In this document: one piece after another, positions 40,370-49,614 of the stretch | Position numbering within the stretch: position 1 is the stretch's first letter | Layout of the letters: each line of letters opens with the position of its first letter | Assembly: GCA_019359445.1 (NCBI GenBank) | Contig: JAHHHJ010000011.1 | Location: 62,001-126,000 of the forward strand | Origin: Kastovskya adunca ATA6-11-RM4 | GTDB lineage: Bacteria > Cyanobacteriota > Cyanobacteriia > Cyanobacteriales > Coleofasciculaceae | DNA: 64,000 bases | Reading direction: 5' to 3' | Made by a program: the position numbers and the translations under genes | The notes under the pieces: generated by a model | Seen by the model: only the letters and a program-made list of their open reading frames with translations | Told to the model about the DNA's origin: nothing | Databases searched by the model: none

Positions 40370-40456
40370 GCACAACAACGCTGTTGCAACGGACTGCCCC
40401 AAGCTACTGGTGGAGTTTTAAAAGTTATTGACAGCTGCTGAACAGCAACGTTAGAC
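40370..40456 (+). other. Integron attC-like recombination site
   Basis: Directly after the DUF4926 stop. The 3' end is GTTAGAC, matching the attC R' core GTTRRRY. The 5' arm (AACAACGCTGTTGCAACGG) and the 3' arm (GCTGCTGAACAGCAACG) pair imperfectly with a skipped G on one side, as in attC sites. The 5' core reads GCACAAC, which departs from RYYYAAC at one position. At 87 bases it is within the usual size range. No integrase gene is in the window. Confidence 0.5.
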
Positions 40457-40462
40457 CGCACA

Positions 40463-40505
40463 GGCGCACCTACGAGCCTTTAGGGTTACGACCAGAACAA
40501 ATTAT
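40463..40505 (+). repeat. Duplicated scrap of the DUF4926 gene
   Basis: 43 bases nearly identical (two mismatches) to 40266-40308 inside the DUF4926 coding sequence. It starts six bases after the attC-like core and has no complete frame, so it is a remnant of a second copy. The rest of 40506-40707 is AT-rich with no gene I can support. Confidence 0.8.
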
Positions 40506-40707
40506 CTGCCGAAGCAGGGGTGGAGACGGTGAAAACGAGAATGAGGAGGTTTTGGGTGTTCCCCTAGCTTCACGAAAAGAGGGTTAAGCAGGAGTTATTT
40601 TATATAAAAATTATTTATATAGTAACAGTGTTTTAATTTGTCGGGATTATAAGTAAGCTACAGACATAGCCCATAGTCAGAATATTCACACTCCTGCAGA
40701 TACAGCT

Positions 40708-41049
40708 ATGTTGAACCTTATTTTGAACCGGATCAAAGGCAAAGACACTCCTTGTCAAACTGGCTCTTCAATGAATCCTCAAACACTTCCATTCGACGGG
40801 TTATACCCCGTTCGTCAGTGGCTCAATGGGCTGAACATCCGCAATACTACACTTGCCCATTTGCTCTGTCGTATGATTCCTGTGCAGTGCCCCTTTGAGC
40901 GAGATATTTGTCTATTTGGTCGCACCCTTGTGCAGATTCCACCGTTGTGCAAACTGAATCCACTGTATGAAGAAGTGGTTAGCTTACGGTTTCGAGCACT
41001 CTGCTATTTAGCTGATGAGTGCGGCGAAGATGTGCGTTGCTATTGCTAA
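40708..41049 (+). CDS. Mo-dependent nitrogenase C-terminal-domain protein
   Basis: A 113-residue protein that is essentially one 'Mo-dependent nitrogenase C-terminal' domain (Mo-nitro_C): VRQWLNGLNIRNTTLAHLLC, IPVQCPFERDICLFG, IPPLCKLNPLYEEVVSLRFR and LADECGEDV with a Cys-rich end. Despite the name, such stand-alone proteins are common in cyanobacteria without being nitrogenase subunits. No nif gene is nearby. Six conserved cysteines suggest metal binding or disulfides. Function unknown. Confidence 0.85.
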   Translation: MLNLILNRIKGKDTPCQTGSSMNPQTLPFDGLYPVRQWLNGLNIRNTTLAHLLCRMIPVQCPFERDICLFGRTLVQIPPLCKLNPLYEEVVSLRFRALCYLADECGEDVRCYC

Positions 41050-41110
41050 ATGAAACCATTGTCATTGGCTGATGTATTGGGCGGTTCAGCCCACCCTACA
41101 ATTACTCGTG

Positions 41111-41179
41111 TGGTGGGCAGTACTACATCATTTAAGGTTGAGGTGACACCCATCTTGGTAATGCCCACCTACAGTTATT
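41111..41179 (+). repeat. Dispersed repeat, copy 2
   Basis: The second copy of the 37523-37594 repeat, same orientation, with GGTGGGCA at its left end and TGCCCACC near its right end. The two copies bracket the 37.5-41.1 kb accessory segment. Confidence 0.7.
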
Positions 41180-41207
41180 TCCTTTGGCGATCGCTAATCC
41201 CTAATAA

Positions 41208-42302
41208 CTATTCATCAATCTGCCAAACATCCTGGTTTAAGGGTTCATCAATAATTTTCTTCGGACGCATTATCAAAAGCAGGCGTCCTAAAATTGGCGC
41301 ATCAGGCGCTGTATCCGTCCACTGAATTTGCACATTGTCTGATTTGTCTACTAAAAAGTAGCTGCCATCGTCCCAGGTTGTGTTGCCACGGTCAATGAGT
41401 ACCAGCATGTCTTCCGGCTTACCAAGGACTTTAGTGGGTAACTGGCTACTATTGCAGACCATAGCGACGGGATCTTGGGCATTTAGAACCACTTTCCAAC
41501 CAGGAATAGTCACCACTAATTGACCAACAACGGCTTCTATGATTTGAAAGGCTCCCTTTTTTTTGAGGGGTTGAACGTTTTTCACATCAGCAGCAGTTAG
41601 GGGAAACTGTCCGGCGACAGGAACGAGACACGGTAGCTCATCCTCGGCTTCTATCCGGTAAAGAGGTAGTGTGGGGACAGGGCGTTTCGTTGAGTTAGTG
41701 GGTTCTGTTAGCAACTTCTCGATTTGTTGCCGTGCGCTTTGAGAGTTGGCAAACATTAAACCACGGGCAATTAGCCGGGAACGTTCTTGCAAATCCGTTT
41801 GTTGTCGCGCCAATCTCCAGTAGTAGAAAGCTACTCCATCGCCGGGGTGCTCAGTAAATCCTTCGGGAAGGGTACTGTAGCGGGAAAACTCTTTCATTGC
41901 CTTGGCGACTTCTTTTGCGCCTTCGGAGTCAAGGTTTTTGGAGTAGAGTAATTCCGCAGCAGCAGCGCGTTCAACTTGGTTGAGGATACGTAACTCGTAG
42001 AGCGAATCGCTACCCGTTTTGGAATAGCGCGATCGCACTTCCTCAGATACCCCAACACTGACAATACTGGCGTAAACTTGAGCCGCAACAATTACTTGAT
42101 TTTGCTGAATTGGCTCAAATCCAGTTTCTTCAAAAATCGTCTGGGAGTTATAACCAGCTTTTTGCAGGGTTGCACAAGCCTGTCCCCACTCGACCCAGGT
42201 TTGTTCTTTGCGTCGTAGCAACAATAACAAATCTTCATAATTTACAGTTGTGGCGTCGGGTTGAGGGTTACTCTCAGGAATGCCTGGTGATGATTCAGTC
42301 AT
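41208..42302 (-). CDS. raf1: RuBisCO accumulation factor 1
   Basis: A dedicated assembly chaperone that brings RuBisCO large subunits together before small-subunit binding. 364 residues. The N-terminal helical domain has RRKEQTWVEWGQACATLQKAGY and GFEPIQQNQVIVAAQVYASI, which are diagnostic of Raf1. A flexible linker near residue 205 leads to the C-terminal beta-sandwich domain (about 220-355). Length and the ATG start fit the family. It stands alone on the minus strand; rbcL, rbcX and rbcS are not in the window. Confidence 0.93.
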   Translation of the reverse strand: MTESSPGIPESNPQPDATTVNYEDLLLLLRRKEQTWVEWGQACATLQKAGYNSQTIFEETGFEPIQQNQVIVAAQVYASIVSVGVSEEVRSRYSKTGSDSLYELRILNQVERAAAAELLYSKNLDSEGAKEVAKAMKEFSRYSTLPEGFTEHPGDGVAFYYWRLARQQTDLQERSRLIARGLMFANSQSARQQIEKLLTEPTNSTKRPVPTLPLYRIEAEDELPCLVPVAGQFPLTAADVKNVQPLKKKGAFQIIEAVVGQLVVTIPGWKVVLNAQDPVAMVCNSSQLPTKVLGKPEDMLVLIDRGNTTWDDGSYFLVDKSDNVQIQWTDTAPDAPILGRLLLIMRPKKIIDEPLNQDVWQIDE

Positions 42303-42569
42303 GATGGTGTGAAGAAGTTTTTACAGCTCAGGAGATTAGGGCACAATAGTTTCTAATTTACCTTCAACCCTAAGAAGGCTCCCGCCATAATATACAGATT
42401 TGGGGGCGAGATGAATGACAGTAGAAGTGGGTTAGAAATGCCAGTTAGCCTGATCAAGGATCGTGAGTTTATGATTGGCTTGTTGTGGAAAAATCTGTAA
42501 GGATTACTTAGCCCTTGCAGCCGGTTGTTTGACAGTCCGGATTTGCCTCAAGGAGTTTGTTGTATCGTT

Positions 42570-43526
42570 ATGGACAAAGCGATCGCCGAGCTTGATAGTA
42601 TCAGCCGCCAATTAATGAGTGTAGAACGCCCCAAAAAACCAAAAATGCTAGTGGTGGATGATGAGCCAGATAATCTGGACTTGCTCTACCGCACGTTCCG
42701 ACGTGATTTTCAAGTTCTCAGAGCTGAAAGTGGTGTCAATGCCCTCTCTGTATTATCTAGTGAGGGAGAAGTTGCCGTTATCATCTCTGACCAACGGATG
42801 CCAGAGATGAAGGGAACAGAGTTCTTGAGCAAAACGGTTCCTCAATTCCCAGATACAGTACGGATCATTTTGACCGGGTTTACCGATGTTGAAGACTTGG
42901 TCGAGGCAATTAACTCTGGGCAAGTTTATAAATACATTACTAAGCCTTGGGACCCGAATGAGCTAAAAGCGGTTGTTCAACGGGCAGCGGAAACTTACGA
43001 ACTGCTCAAGCAACGGACAGAAGAGCTACATCGGGCACAGGCACAAACAGAACTGCTAGCAAAAATTGTGCAGGTGGCGCAAGACTCAGAAAGTGTCGAA
43101 GCCACCCTACAACCGCTTGCCAAAACCTTCAAGGAGAAGTTTTTGGCGGATGGTTGTATTTTGCAACTCGTGGACAATGACGAGTTAACAGCAGCCCAAG
43201 GCAGTCACTCCACGTCTGACAAGTTTGAGAATTGGCTGAAAGCTGACCCCTTAGTAAGTGAAGCGATCGCTACTCAGGCTGTTCAAGTTTGGCTGAATGT
43301 ACCCAATACACCCCAACCCGCCGGAACCGATCATTACCAAACCAGTGAAGTGCAGGCGCATCTTGTCGTCCCGATTGTCTACCGTTCCCAAGTCCTAGCC
43401 GTACTCTCTCTCCAGTGGAAGCAGCCGTGCAAACTCCGCGAAGATGAGGTAAGGCTGATTCACCTATCGGCGCAGCAAGTCGGTCTAGCCCTCACTAGTA
43501 CCCGTACCCATGAGTTATGTTCTTAG
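42570..43526 (+). CDS. Response regulator with GAF-like domain
   Basis: A two-domain regulator of 318 residues from ATG 42570 (MDKAIAELDSIS); the frame extends upstream to a TTG at 42525. The receiver domain has MLVVDDEPDN at its start, the phosphoacceptor Asp74 in IISDQRMPEM, and the conserved Thr/Lys in ILTGF and YITKPWD. A short coiled coil (LLKQRTEELHRAQAQTELL) leads to a GAF-like domain (about residues 165-310). There is no DNA-binding or enzymatic output domain, so it probably acts by protein contacts. Its kinase partner is not adjacent. Confidence 0.88.
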   Translation: MDKAIAELDSISRQLMSVERPKKPKMLVVDDEPDNLDLLYRTFRRDFQVLRAESGVNALSVLSSEGEVAVIISDQRMPEMKGTEFLSKTVPQFPDTVRIILTGFTDVEDLVEAINSGQVYKYITKPWDPNELKAVVQRAAETYELLKQRTEELHRAQAQTELLAKIVQVAQDSESVEATLQPLAKTFKEKFLADGCILQLVDNDELTAAQGSHSTSDKFENWLKADPLVSEAIATQAVQVWLNVPNTPQPAGTDHYQTSEVQAHLVVPIVYRSQVLAVLSLQWKQPCKLREDEVRLIHLSAQQVGLALTSTRTHELCS

Positions 43527-43555
43527 TCCTCATACCCTTTCCCTTTTAAGAGGCT

Positions 43556-43632
43556 ACACCTAGATCCCCCCAACCCCCCTTAAAAGGGGAGCAAGAAAAG
43601 TATCTGTAGCAAGCATGTTAGAGAATTGGTAT
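43556..43632. repeat. Decayed miniature palindromic element
   Basis: Contains CCCCCCAACCCCCCTTAAAAGGGG and ends in CTGTAGCAAGCATG...AATTGGTAT, matching the right half of the element at 13722-13879. The left terminal repeat is missing. Confidence 0.6.
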
Positions 43633-43741
43633 CAGTTGTTAATGAATGCTCACGACTGACGACTAATAAAAGGTGAGTTGAAAACAGCTGTGGCTCGTCA
43701 CCCTCAATCCCCGGCAAAATCCGTCCTCATACCCCCGATTA

Positions 43742-44446
43742 ATGACTAAACCGCCACCTTCAGAAATTCGCGCTTTATTTAACCGCATTGCTCCGGTTTA
43801 TGACCAACTCAACAATGATTTAAGTTTGGGTCAGCATCGGATTTGGAAGCGGATGGCGGTGAAGTGGAGTCAACCGAAACCGGGGGATGTTGCCTTTGAT
43901 CTGTGCTGCGGGAGTGGTGATTTGGCTCAGTTGCTGGCTCGTCAGGTAGGAAGTACGGGTCAAGTGTATGGGGCAGATTTTGCTCCGGAGTTATTAGCGA
44001 TCGCTCGTCAACGCAGCGATCGCCAATTTCCTCCTCTCTCCATTCATTGGGTAGAAGCCGACGCTCTCAACTTACCCTTTGAGAACAATTTTTTTGACTG
44101 TGCCACAATCGGCTATGGATTACGAAATGTAACAGATATTCCCCGTTGTCTAAGGGAGTTACATCGCGTTCTCAAGCCAGGGGCAAAAGCCGCCATTTTG
44201 GACTTTAATCGCCCCACTGACCCCATATCCATCGCTTTTCTCAAGTGGTATCTGGAGGCAATCGTTGTTCCCAGCGCCAAACAATTAAGCTTGCAGGAAG
44301 AATATGCCTACATTGCTCCTAGTTTGGATCGGTTCCCTTTAGGTACAGAGCAAGTGAGGCTTGCCAAAGCTGCCGGATTTGCGATCGCCACCCACTATCC
44401 CATTGCCTTTGGGATGATGGGAGTTTTAACGGTGACAAAAGCCTAA
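43742..44446 (+). CDS. menG: UbiE/MenG methyltransferase (phylloquinone/menaquinone)
   Basis: A SAM-dependent methyltransferase of the UbiE/COQ5 family, 234 residues. In cyanobacteria it methylates demethylphylloquinone, the last step of vitamin K1 synthesis for photosystem I. Family signatures are FNRIAPVYDQLNNDLSLGQH at the N-terminus, the SAM-binding motif FDLCCGSGDLAQL, YGLRNVTDIPRCLRELHRVL, and the C-terminal GMMGVLTVTKA. Length and ATG start are standard. Confidence 0.94.
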   Translation: MTKPPPSEIRALFNRIAPVYDQLNNDLSLGQHRIWKRMAVKWSQPKPGDVAFDLCCGSGDLAQLLARQVGSTGQVYGADFAPELLAIARQRSDRQFPPLSIHWVEADALNLPFENNFFDCATIGYGLRNVTDIPRCLRELHRVLKPGAKAAILDFNRPTDPISIAFLKWYLEAIVVPSAKQLSLQEEYAYIAPSLDRFPLGTEQVRLAKAAGFAIATHYPIAFGMMGVLTVTKA

Positions 44447-44560
44447 GATGGGAAAGAGATGGATTTGTTGTCGGTTAAAAAGTTTAAGCATTGTATAGTC
44501 TTAAACTCAAAACCCAAACTTCAAACCTCTTTTTACCCGCTGCATTCCTGAATTTTCGCT

Positions 44561-45790
44561 TTGGATTTAGCTAATCTCTGGATTTATCTCGTGCCTCCAA
44601 TCGCGGGGGCAATCATTGGCTACTTCACCAACGATCTAGCCATCAAAATGCTGTTTCGTCCTTACCGGGCGATTTATATCGGAAAACGTCAACTCCCCTT
44701 CACGCCGGGATTGATTCCGCGTAACCAGGAGCGCTTGGCAAAACGAATTGCCGACACCATCATGGGGTCGCTGCTGACGCCAACAGAGTTACAACAAGTC
44801 GCCAAACGCCTGCTGAATACAGAACGGGTGCAAAGCGCAGTTCTCTGGCTGTTAAAGCTGGCATTAGACCAAGTTCGTTCCGATAGAGAACAGAAAACTG
44901 CCAAAATTCTCTCTGGGATTCTCCATGATCTATTTGGTCAGTCCCTACCCCGATTGCTGAAAGTATTGGCACGGCGGGAGGACTTTTTAGAAGCCCAAAT
45001 CAACCAAATTTTTGACCAGGTTTTGTTGGAATTCCAACTCACTGACGCTCAAGCTCGTAATCTGTCTAACTGGTTGTTGCAGGTGGCTTTACCACCGGAT
45101 GTTTTGCGACAGGCGATCATTGACTTCCTAACAGACCGGAATATTCAGATTATTGATGAAGGCTTTCGGGAGAAATCCAGCGGGACATACTGGGTAGTGG
45201 CAAACTTGTTTGGTTTACGCAACACCCTGACACGCCTGCGAACCTTTTGCTTAGATGAGAAGGAGGCGGCGAATACGCGCCTTGCCGAGTTGATTCTTTC
45301 CTTGTCACTGCGAGAACGGATTCAACACTGGTTACAAAACCTCTCTTTGCAAAACTTGCCTGTTTCAACGGTGCGACAGCTACGCAAAACCACGCGGGAC
45401 ACAGTTCGTGCCTATGTTCAAGAGCGTGGCTCAGAAGTTTTAACGGGACTCGGTCAATCCGTAAATTGGGAGCATGTGGCAACCCTTGTCCTCAATCGCC
45501 TCCAAAGCTCTACGGTTGTTAACTCTTCGCTGGAGTTAGTGAGTCAGGAATTGGCGTCGGTTTTAGATCGTTATTTCGAGAAAGATTTAGAAAAAATTGT
45601 GGCGCAGGCAATTCCGATTTTGTCAATCGATCAGGTGATTGTTGAGCGAGTCAGAGCCACCTCATCGGAGGAATTGGAAACTACCATTCAAGGAATTGTT
45701 AAAAGCGAGTTGCAGGCGATCGTTAATTTAGGCGGTATTTTGGGCTTAATTATTGGGTTGCTTCAGACGGTGATTCTGCTGTTGCGGTAG
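44561..45790 (+). CDS. DUF445 family membrane protein
   Basis: A 409-residue protein of the DUF445/YheB family, function unknown. The N-terminal membrane segment [19 protein letters not shown] is followed by the conserved [20 protein letters not shown] and [20 protein letters not shown]. The middle is helical and soluble, and a second hydrophobic segment sits at the very C-terminus ([20 protein letters not shown]). The start codon is TTG at 44561 because the conserved N-terminus begins there and no ATG is available. Confidence 0.88.
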   Translation: MDLANLWIYLVPPIAGAIIGYFTNDLAIKMLFRPYRAIYIGKRQLPFTPGLIPRNQERLAKRIADTIMGSLLTPTELQQVAKRLLNTERVQSAVLWLLKLALDQVRSDREQKTAKILSGILHDLFGQSLPRLLKVLARREDFLEAQINQIFDQVLLEFQLTDAQARNLSNWLLQVALPPDVLRQAIIDFLTDRNIQIIDEGFREKSSGTYWVVANLFGLRNTLTRLRTFCLDEKEAANTRLAELILSLSLRERIQHWLQNLSLQNLPVSTVRQLRKTTRDTVRAYVQERGSEVLTGLGQSVNWEHVATLVLNRLQSSTVVNSSLELVSQELASVLDRYFEKDLEKIVAQAIPILSIDQVIVERVRATSSEELETTIQGIVKSELQAIVNLGGILGLIIGLLQTVILLLR

Positions 45791-45825
45791 TTGGGATATA
45801 GAAAAAATAGAGCGATCGCCCCACC

Positions 45826-45851
45826 AAAAAGGGCGGGCAAAATGCCCACCC
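45826..45851 (-). terminator. Intrinsic terminator of clpC
   Basis: GGGCGGGCA (45831-45839) pairs with TGCCCACCC (45843-45851) with one mismatch. On the minus strand it is followed by TTTTT. It lies 29 bases past the clpC stop, between two convergent genes. Its GGTGGGCATT...GCCC sequence resembles the dispersed repeats at 37.5 and 41.1 kb. Confidence 0.75.
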
Positions 45852-45879
45852 CATAACAAAGAATTAGGTAAATTGTCTC

Positions 45880-48366
45880 TTAGCCAACGGGTAACAACTG
45901 TCGCTGTTGTTGAGCCATGACCTGCACTTTACCGTCATCGTCAACATCCATGAGCGCGATATCGCCATCCTTGACTTGACCCGATAACATCGCTTCCGCC
46001 AAGGAATCTTCAAGGAGGCTCATAATTGCCCGACGTAACGGTCTAGCACCATAGTTGGGGTCATAGCCTTGTTCCACCACTCGATCCTTAAAGCGGTCGG
46101 TGACTTCTAGGGTGATACCCTGCTCAACTAAGCGTACTTGAAGTTCCCGCAGCATCAGGTCAGCGATTTGCTTGACTTCATTTCTCGTCAACTGACGGAA
46201 GACGATAATTTCATCAAGGCGGTTGAGGAACTCAGGACGGAAGGATTCTTTGAGTTCTTCGTTCACCAAGGAACGGATGCGGTTGTACTGAGACTCTACA
46301 GCGTCATCAGACAGCTCAAATCCTAGTCCGCCGCCTCCTTTGGAAATCACCTTAGAGCCAATGTTTGAGGTCATGATGATCAAGGTATTCTTGAAGTCCA
46401 CCGTGCGACCTTTGGAATCGGTCAAGCGACCGTCATCCAGCAGTTGTAGCAACGTGTTGAAGACATCAGGGTGCGCTTTTTCGATCTCGTCAAATAGCAA
46501 CACTGTGTAAGGACGACGACGCACAGCTTCGGTGAGTTGACCGCCTTCGTCATAACCGACGAATCCCGGAGGCGAACCGATCAACTTGGAAACAGTGTGG
46601 CGTTCCATAAATTCGGACATATCGAGACGAATCATCGCTTCTTCAGAACCGAAGAAGTAGGATGCCAATGCCTTCGCTAGTTCCGTTTTACCAACACCAG
46701 TGGGGCCAGAGAAGATGAAGCTGGCAATCGGTCGGTTGGGGTCTTTTAAGCCCACTCTGGCGCGTCTAACTGCCTTAGAGACAGCGGTAACGGCTTCTTC
46801 TTGACCAATGAGGCGTTGGTGCAAGGTATCTTCTAGGTGCAACAGCAATTCTGATTCTGTCTCAGTCAGCTTGTTAACGGGAACTCCTGTCCAAGCGGCA
46901 ACAATTTCCGCGATGTCTTCTTCGTCAACAACGGAGATATCTGCCTCGTCTTGAGCAACAGTGTTTTTGTTTTCACGAATCTGTGAGAGTTGTTTTTCCA
47001 GTTCCAATTCGCGATCGCGCAGTTCACCTGCTTTGACAAAGTCTTGATCTCTAGCGGCTGTATCTTTCTCTTGGGTGACTTGTCGCAGTTCCTGCTTCAC
47101 CTTTTTAGCAGCAGGAGATAACTGCGAGTCTCTCAAGTGGATGCGGCTTCCGGCTTCGTCGATTAAGTCAATTGCTTTGTCGGGTAAGAAGCGATCGCTA
47201 ATGTAACGGTCTGAAAGTTCCGCCGCTGCTTCTAGCGCCACGTCTGTGATTTTGACTTTGTGGAACTGCTCGTAGGTTTCCCGCAGACCCTGCAAAATCT
47301 CAACGGTTTCTTCAACGGAAGGTTCACCCACCATCACGGGTTGGAAACGACGCTCTAGTGCGGCATCGCGCTCGATATGCTGGCGGTACTCATCGAGGGT
47401 AGTAGCACCCAAGCACTGCAAGTCTCCCCGCGCTAAAGCAGGCTTCATTAAGTTGGCAGCATCCATACCGCCTTCGACGCCACCAGTACCAATTAAGGTA
47501 TGGATTTCGTCAATCGCGAGAATGATGTTGCCCTTAGTGCTTACCTCCGTCATGATTTGCTTAAGCCGTTCTTCAAACTCACCCCGGTAGCGAGTCCCCG
47601 CGATCAGCAAACCCATATCTAAGCTGATCACTTGCTTATCGGCTAAGAAGTCAGGGATGGTCTTGTCGGCAATGCGTTGCGCTAGTCCTTCCGCGATCGC
47701 TGTTTTACCAACTCCCGGTTCTCCAATCAGAACGGGGTTATTTTTGGTGCGACGACCGAGAATCTGAACCGCCCGTTCAATTTCTTTGGCGCGACCAACA
47801 ACCGGGTCAAGTTTGCCTTCTATGGCAAGTTTCGTCAGGTTCCGGCTAAAGTCATCAAGAGTTGTCTTTTGAGCAGTAGGGCGACCCATGAAGTCGGTTT
47901 CACGTCTTTTTCCCATGGGAGCCGCCGCCGCCACCTCACCCATTTTGCGGATAATCAATGAGCGGACTTGCGCTCCGTCAATTTCTAAGTTCTGCAAGAC
48001 TCTGGCGGCAACACCCTCTCCATCTCTCAGGAGTCCTAACAGTAGATGTTCGGGAGCAATGTAATCATGTCCCAACTTACCGGCTTCTTCAAAAGAACGC
48101 TCAAAAACGCGCTTTGCTTTTGGTGTGAAGGGAATGTTGACCGGAGCATAGCCGGAACCCCGACCAATAATTTTTTCAACTTCTACTTGAGCTTGTTTTA
48201 GAGTGACACCCAACTCAGCCAGCACAGTTGCAGCGAGGCTAGTTCCTTCTCCAATTAATCCCAACAAGATTTGTTCTGTCCCAACCAGGTTATGACCTAG
48301 GCGACGTGCTTCTTCTTGGGCAAGCATGATTGCCTTAATAGCTTTTTCTGTAAATTGTTCAAACAT
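45880..48366 (-). CDS. clpC: ATP-dependent Clp protease ATPase subunit ClpC
   Basis: A Hsp100 unfoldase of 828 residues that feeds substrates to ClpP/ClpR in the cytoplasm. The N-domain has two Clp repeats (residues 1-145). The D1 ATPase has Walker [15 protein letters not shown] and Walker [12 protein letters not shown]. The UVR segment ([16 protein letters not shown], about residue 430) distinguishes ClpC from ClpB. The D2 ATPase has [14 protein letters not shown]. The length and N-terminus ([20 protein letters not shown]) are typical. A large upstream spacer with a perfect 8-bp inverted repeat may carry its control region. Confidence 0.97.
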   Translation of the reverse strand: MFEQFTEKAIKAIMLAQEEARRLGHNLVGTEQILLGLIGEGTSLAATVLAELGVTLKQAQVEVEKIIGRGSGYAPVNIPFTPKAKRVFERSFEEAGKLGHDYIAPEHLLLGLLRDGEGVAARVLQNLEIDGAQVRSLIIRKMGEVAAAAPMGKRRETDFMGRPTAQKTTLDDFSRNLTKLAIEGKLDPVVGRAKEIERAVQILGRRTKNNPVLIGEPGVGKTAIAEGLAQRIADKTIPDFLADKQVISLDMGLLIAGTRYRGEFEERLKQIMTEVSTKGNIILAIDEIHTLIGTGGVEGGMDAANLMKPALARGDLQCLGATTLDEYRQHIERDAALERRFQPVMVGEPSVEETVEILQGLRETYEQFHKVKITDVALEAAAELSDRYISDRFLPDKAIDLIDEAGSRIHLRDSQLSPAAKKVKQELRQVTQEKDTAARDQDFVKAGELRDRELELEKQLSQIRENKNTVAQDEADISVVDEEDIAEIVAAWTGVPVNKLTETESELLLHLEDTLHQRLIGQEEAVTAVSKAVRRARVGLKDPNRPIASFIFSGPTGVGKTELAKALASYFFGSEEAMIRLDMSEFMERHTVSKLIGSPPGFVGYDEGGQLTEAVRRRPYTVLLFDEIEKAHPDVFNTLLQLLDDGRLTDSKGRTVDFKNTLIIMTSNIGSKVISKGGGGLGFELSDDAVESQYNRIRSLVNEELKESFRPEFLNRLDEIIVFRQLTRNEVKQIADLMLRELQVRLVEQGITLEVTDRFKDRVVEQGYDPNYGARPLRRAIMSLLEDSLAEAMLSGQVKDGDIALMDVDDDGKVQVMAQQQRQLLPVG

Positions 48367-48501
48367 GGTAATTTACCTAAATCCTTTTTGCTTAGGTGGT
48401 GGCTGAATACTGGTCTGGGTGGGTGTTCAAGAATCTCTGTGGTGCTATCTCACTTACCTCTCAATAAACCACTCCGTTGCTTTTGATCCCTCACTCTCAG
48501 G

Positions 48502-48521
48502 ATGTAAACTTTTGTTTACAT
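48502..48521. promoter_or_regulatory. Operator-like perfect inverted repeat upstream of clpC
   Basis: ATGTAAAC-TTTT-GTTTACAT, a perfect 8-bp repeat with a 4-base spacer, 136 bases upstream of the clpC start. The symmetry suggests a dimeric regulator site. The stretch 48367-48791 holds no other feature I can support. Confidence 0.45.
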
Positions 48522-48791
48522 TACTTATCTAAGGTAACGCGATAGAACTAAGTAAGCCGTGAGGAGAACCGTAGAGCTGGGGGGTATTTGCCGACTAGTA
48601 AAGCTCTAACTTGACGCGATCGCGAGGATTCTGGCTAAACCCTAGCAATCCCCTTCCTAAAAAGACGCATTCAGTCGCGACTGATGGAACAATAAAGGTA
48701 GGTACAGTAGTAGGTGGTTGCAAGCGATCGCGACTACTGGTGCTGCTCTCATAATTCAGACTGACCAACCCGTTATCCCCAGCAAACAGCA

Positions 48792-49583
48792 ATGTTCATC
48801 TGCGTTATTGCCGACTACGGAACAGGCGACCCAGCCTTTGCTGAGGTTTCACAACGTCTGTTGATGGCACTGCCTGATGCCCAAATTCAGTTACTCTCCG
48901 TACCGCCTTTTAGTACCCTCGCTACAGGGTTCTGGATTGCCCAGCTTGGTCTTAACCCCGGCCCCCAAGAGCGGCTAATCTATCACAACTGCGCTCCCCG
49001 TAAGGATGATGCTAAGCCCCGGCAGGACAATGAAGGGGAAGGACTCACCTATGCGAGGCTTCCTAATGGAGTGAAAGTAGTTGGCGTCAATGCGGGTTAC
49101 AGTCTTTCTTTTATCAAAAATCAGGCGCAAGAGCTACATGTGGTCAATGTATCCCGTGGAGGCTCGCAATTTCGTTCGCGGGATGTCTTTCCAGAAGCAG
49201 CAACAGCGATCGCTCAAAACGATTTTAGCCTCTTAGGTGCAGCATTAAATCCCGATCAAATCCCCGATCCACCGCTAGACCGCGTTGCGTGGAATGATGG
49301 TTACGGCAACATCAAAACGACTATCCCGGCATTAACGGTCAATCTAGAACCTCAGACAAAAGTGGTGATTCGGATTGGGGATGTGGTTAGTGATGCCGTG
49401 TACTCAGACGGGAGTTTCCTTGTACCAGAAGGGACACTAGCATTTTCACCAGGAAGTTCGGGATGGTCAACGCCATCGGGGGAAGCACCTGTGCGTTGGA
49501 TGGAGTTATTTCTACGCGGCGGGAATGCCTGGAAACGCTTTGGTAAACCACAAGTAAATCAGGCGATCGCGATCATTCGCTAA
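48792..49583 (+). CDS. SAM hydrolase/halogenase-family (DUF62) protein
   Basis: A 263-residue protein of the SAM-dependent chlorinase/fluorinase family; ordinary members hydrolyse S-adenosylmethionine to adenosine and methionine. The N-terminus (MFICVIADYGTGDPAFAEVS) corresponds to the family Asp-containing start, SRGGSQFRSRDVFPEAATAIA to the FxxRD-AxxA segment, and WNDGYGNIKTTIP to the usual IDxFGNxxTN segment. Several of these positions differ from the consensus, so the member is divergent and its activity uncertain. It diverges from clpC and is followed by an unknown gene after 31 bases. Confidence 0.75.
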   Translation: MFICVIADYGTGDPAFAEVSQRLLMALPDAQIQLLSVPPFSTLATGFWIAQLGLNPGPQERLIYHNCAPRKDDAKPRQDNEGEGLTYARLPNGVKVVGVNAGYSLSFIKNQAQELHVVNVSRGGSQFRSRDVFPEAATAIAQNDFSLLGAALNPDQIPDPPLDRVAWNDGYGNIKTTIPALTVNLEPQTKVVIRIGDVVSDAVYSDGSFLVPEGTLAFSPGSSGWSTPSGEAPVRWMELFLRGGNAWKRFGKPQVNQAIAIIR

Positions 49584-49614
49584 ACTAGAGAGGAGAAAAT
49601 TTGACTCGATAAAT

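Noticed and set aside
41050-41325. 91-residue plus-strand frame after the Mo-nitro_C gene
   Set aside because: It covers a dispersed repeat and then runs antisense into raf1.
42411-42500. 29-residue frame upstream of the response regulator
   Set aside because: Too short, and no pattern resembling a known small photosynthetic or regulatory protein.
48595-48792. 65-residue minus-strand frame opposite the SAM hydrolase start
   Set aside because: No ribosome site, no family, starts exactly at the divergent gene's ATG.
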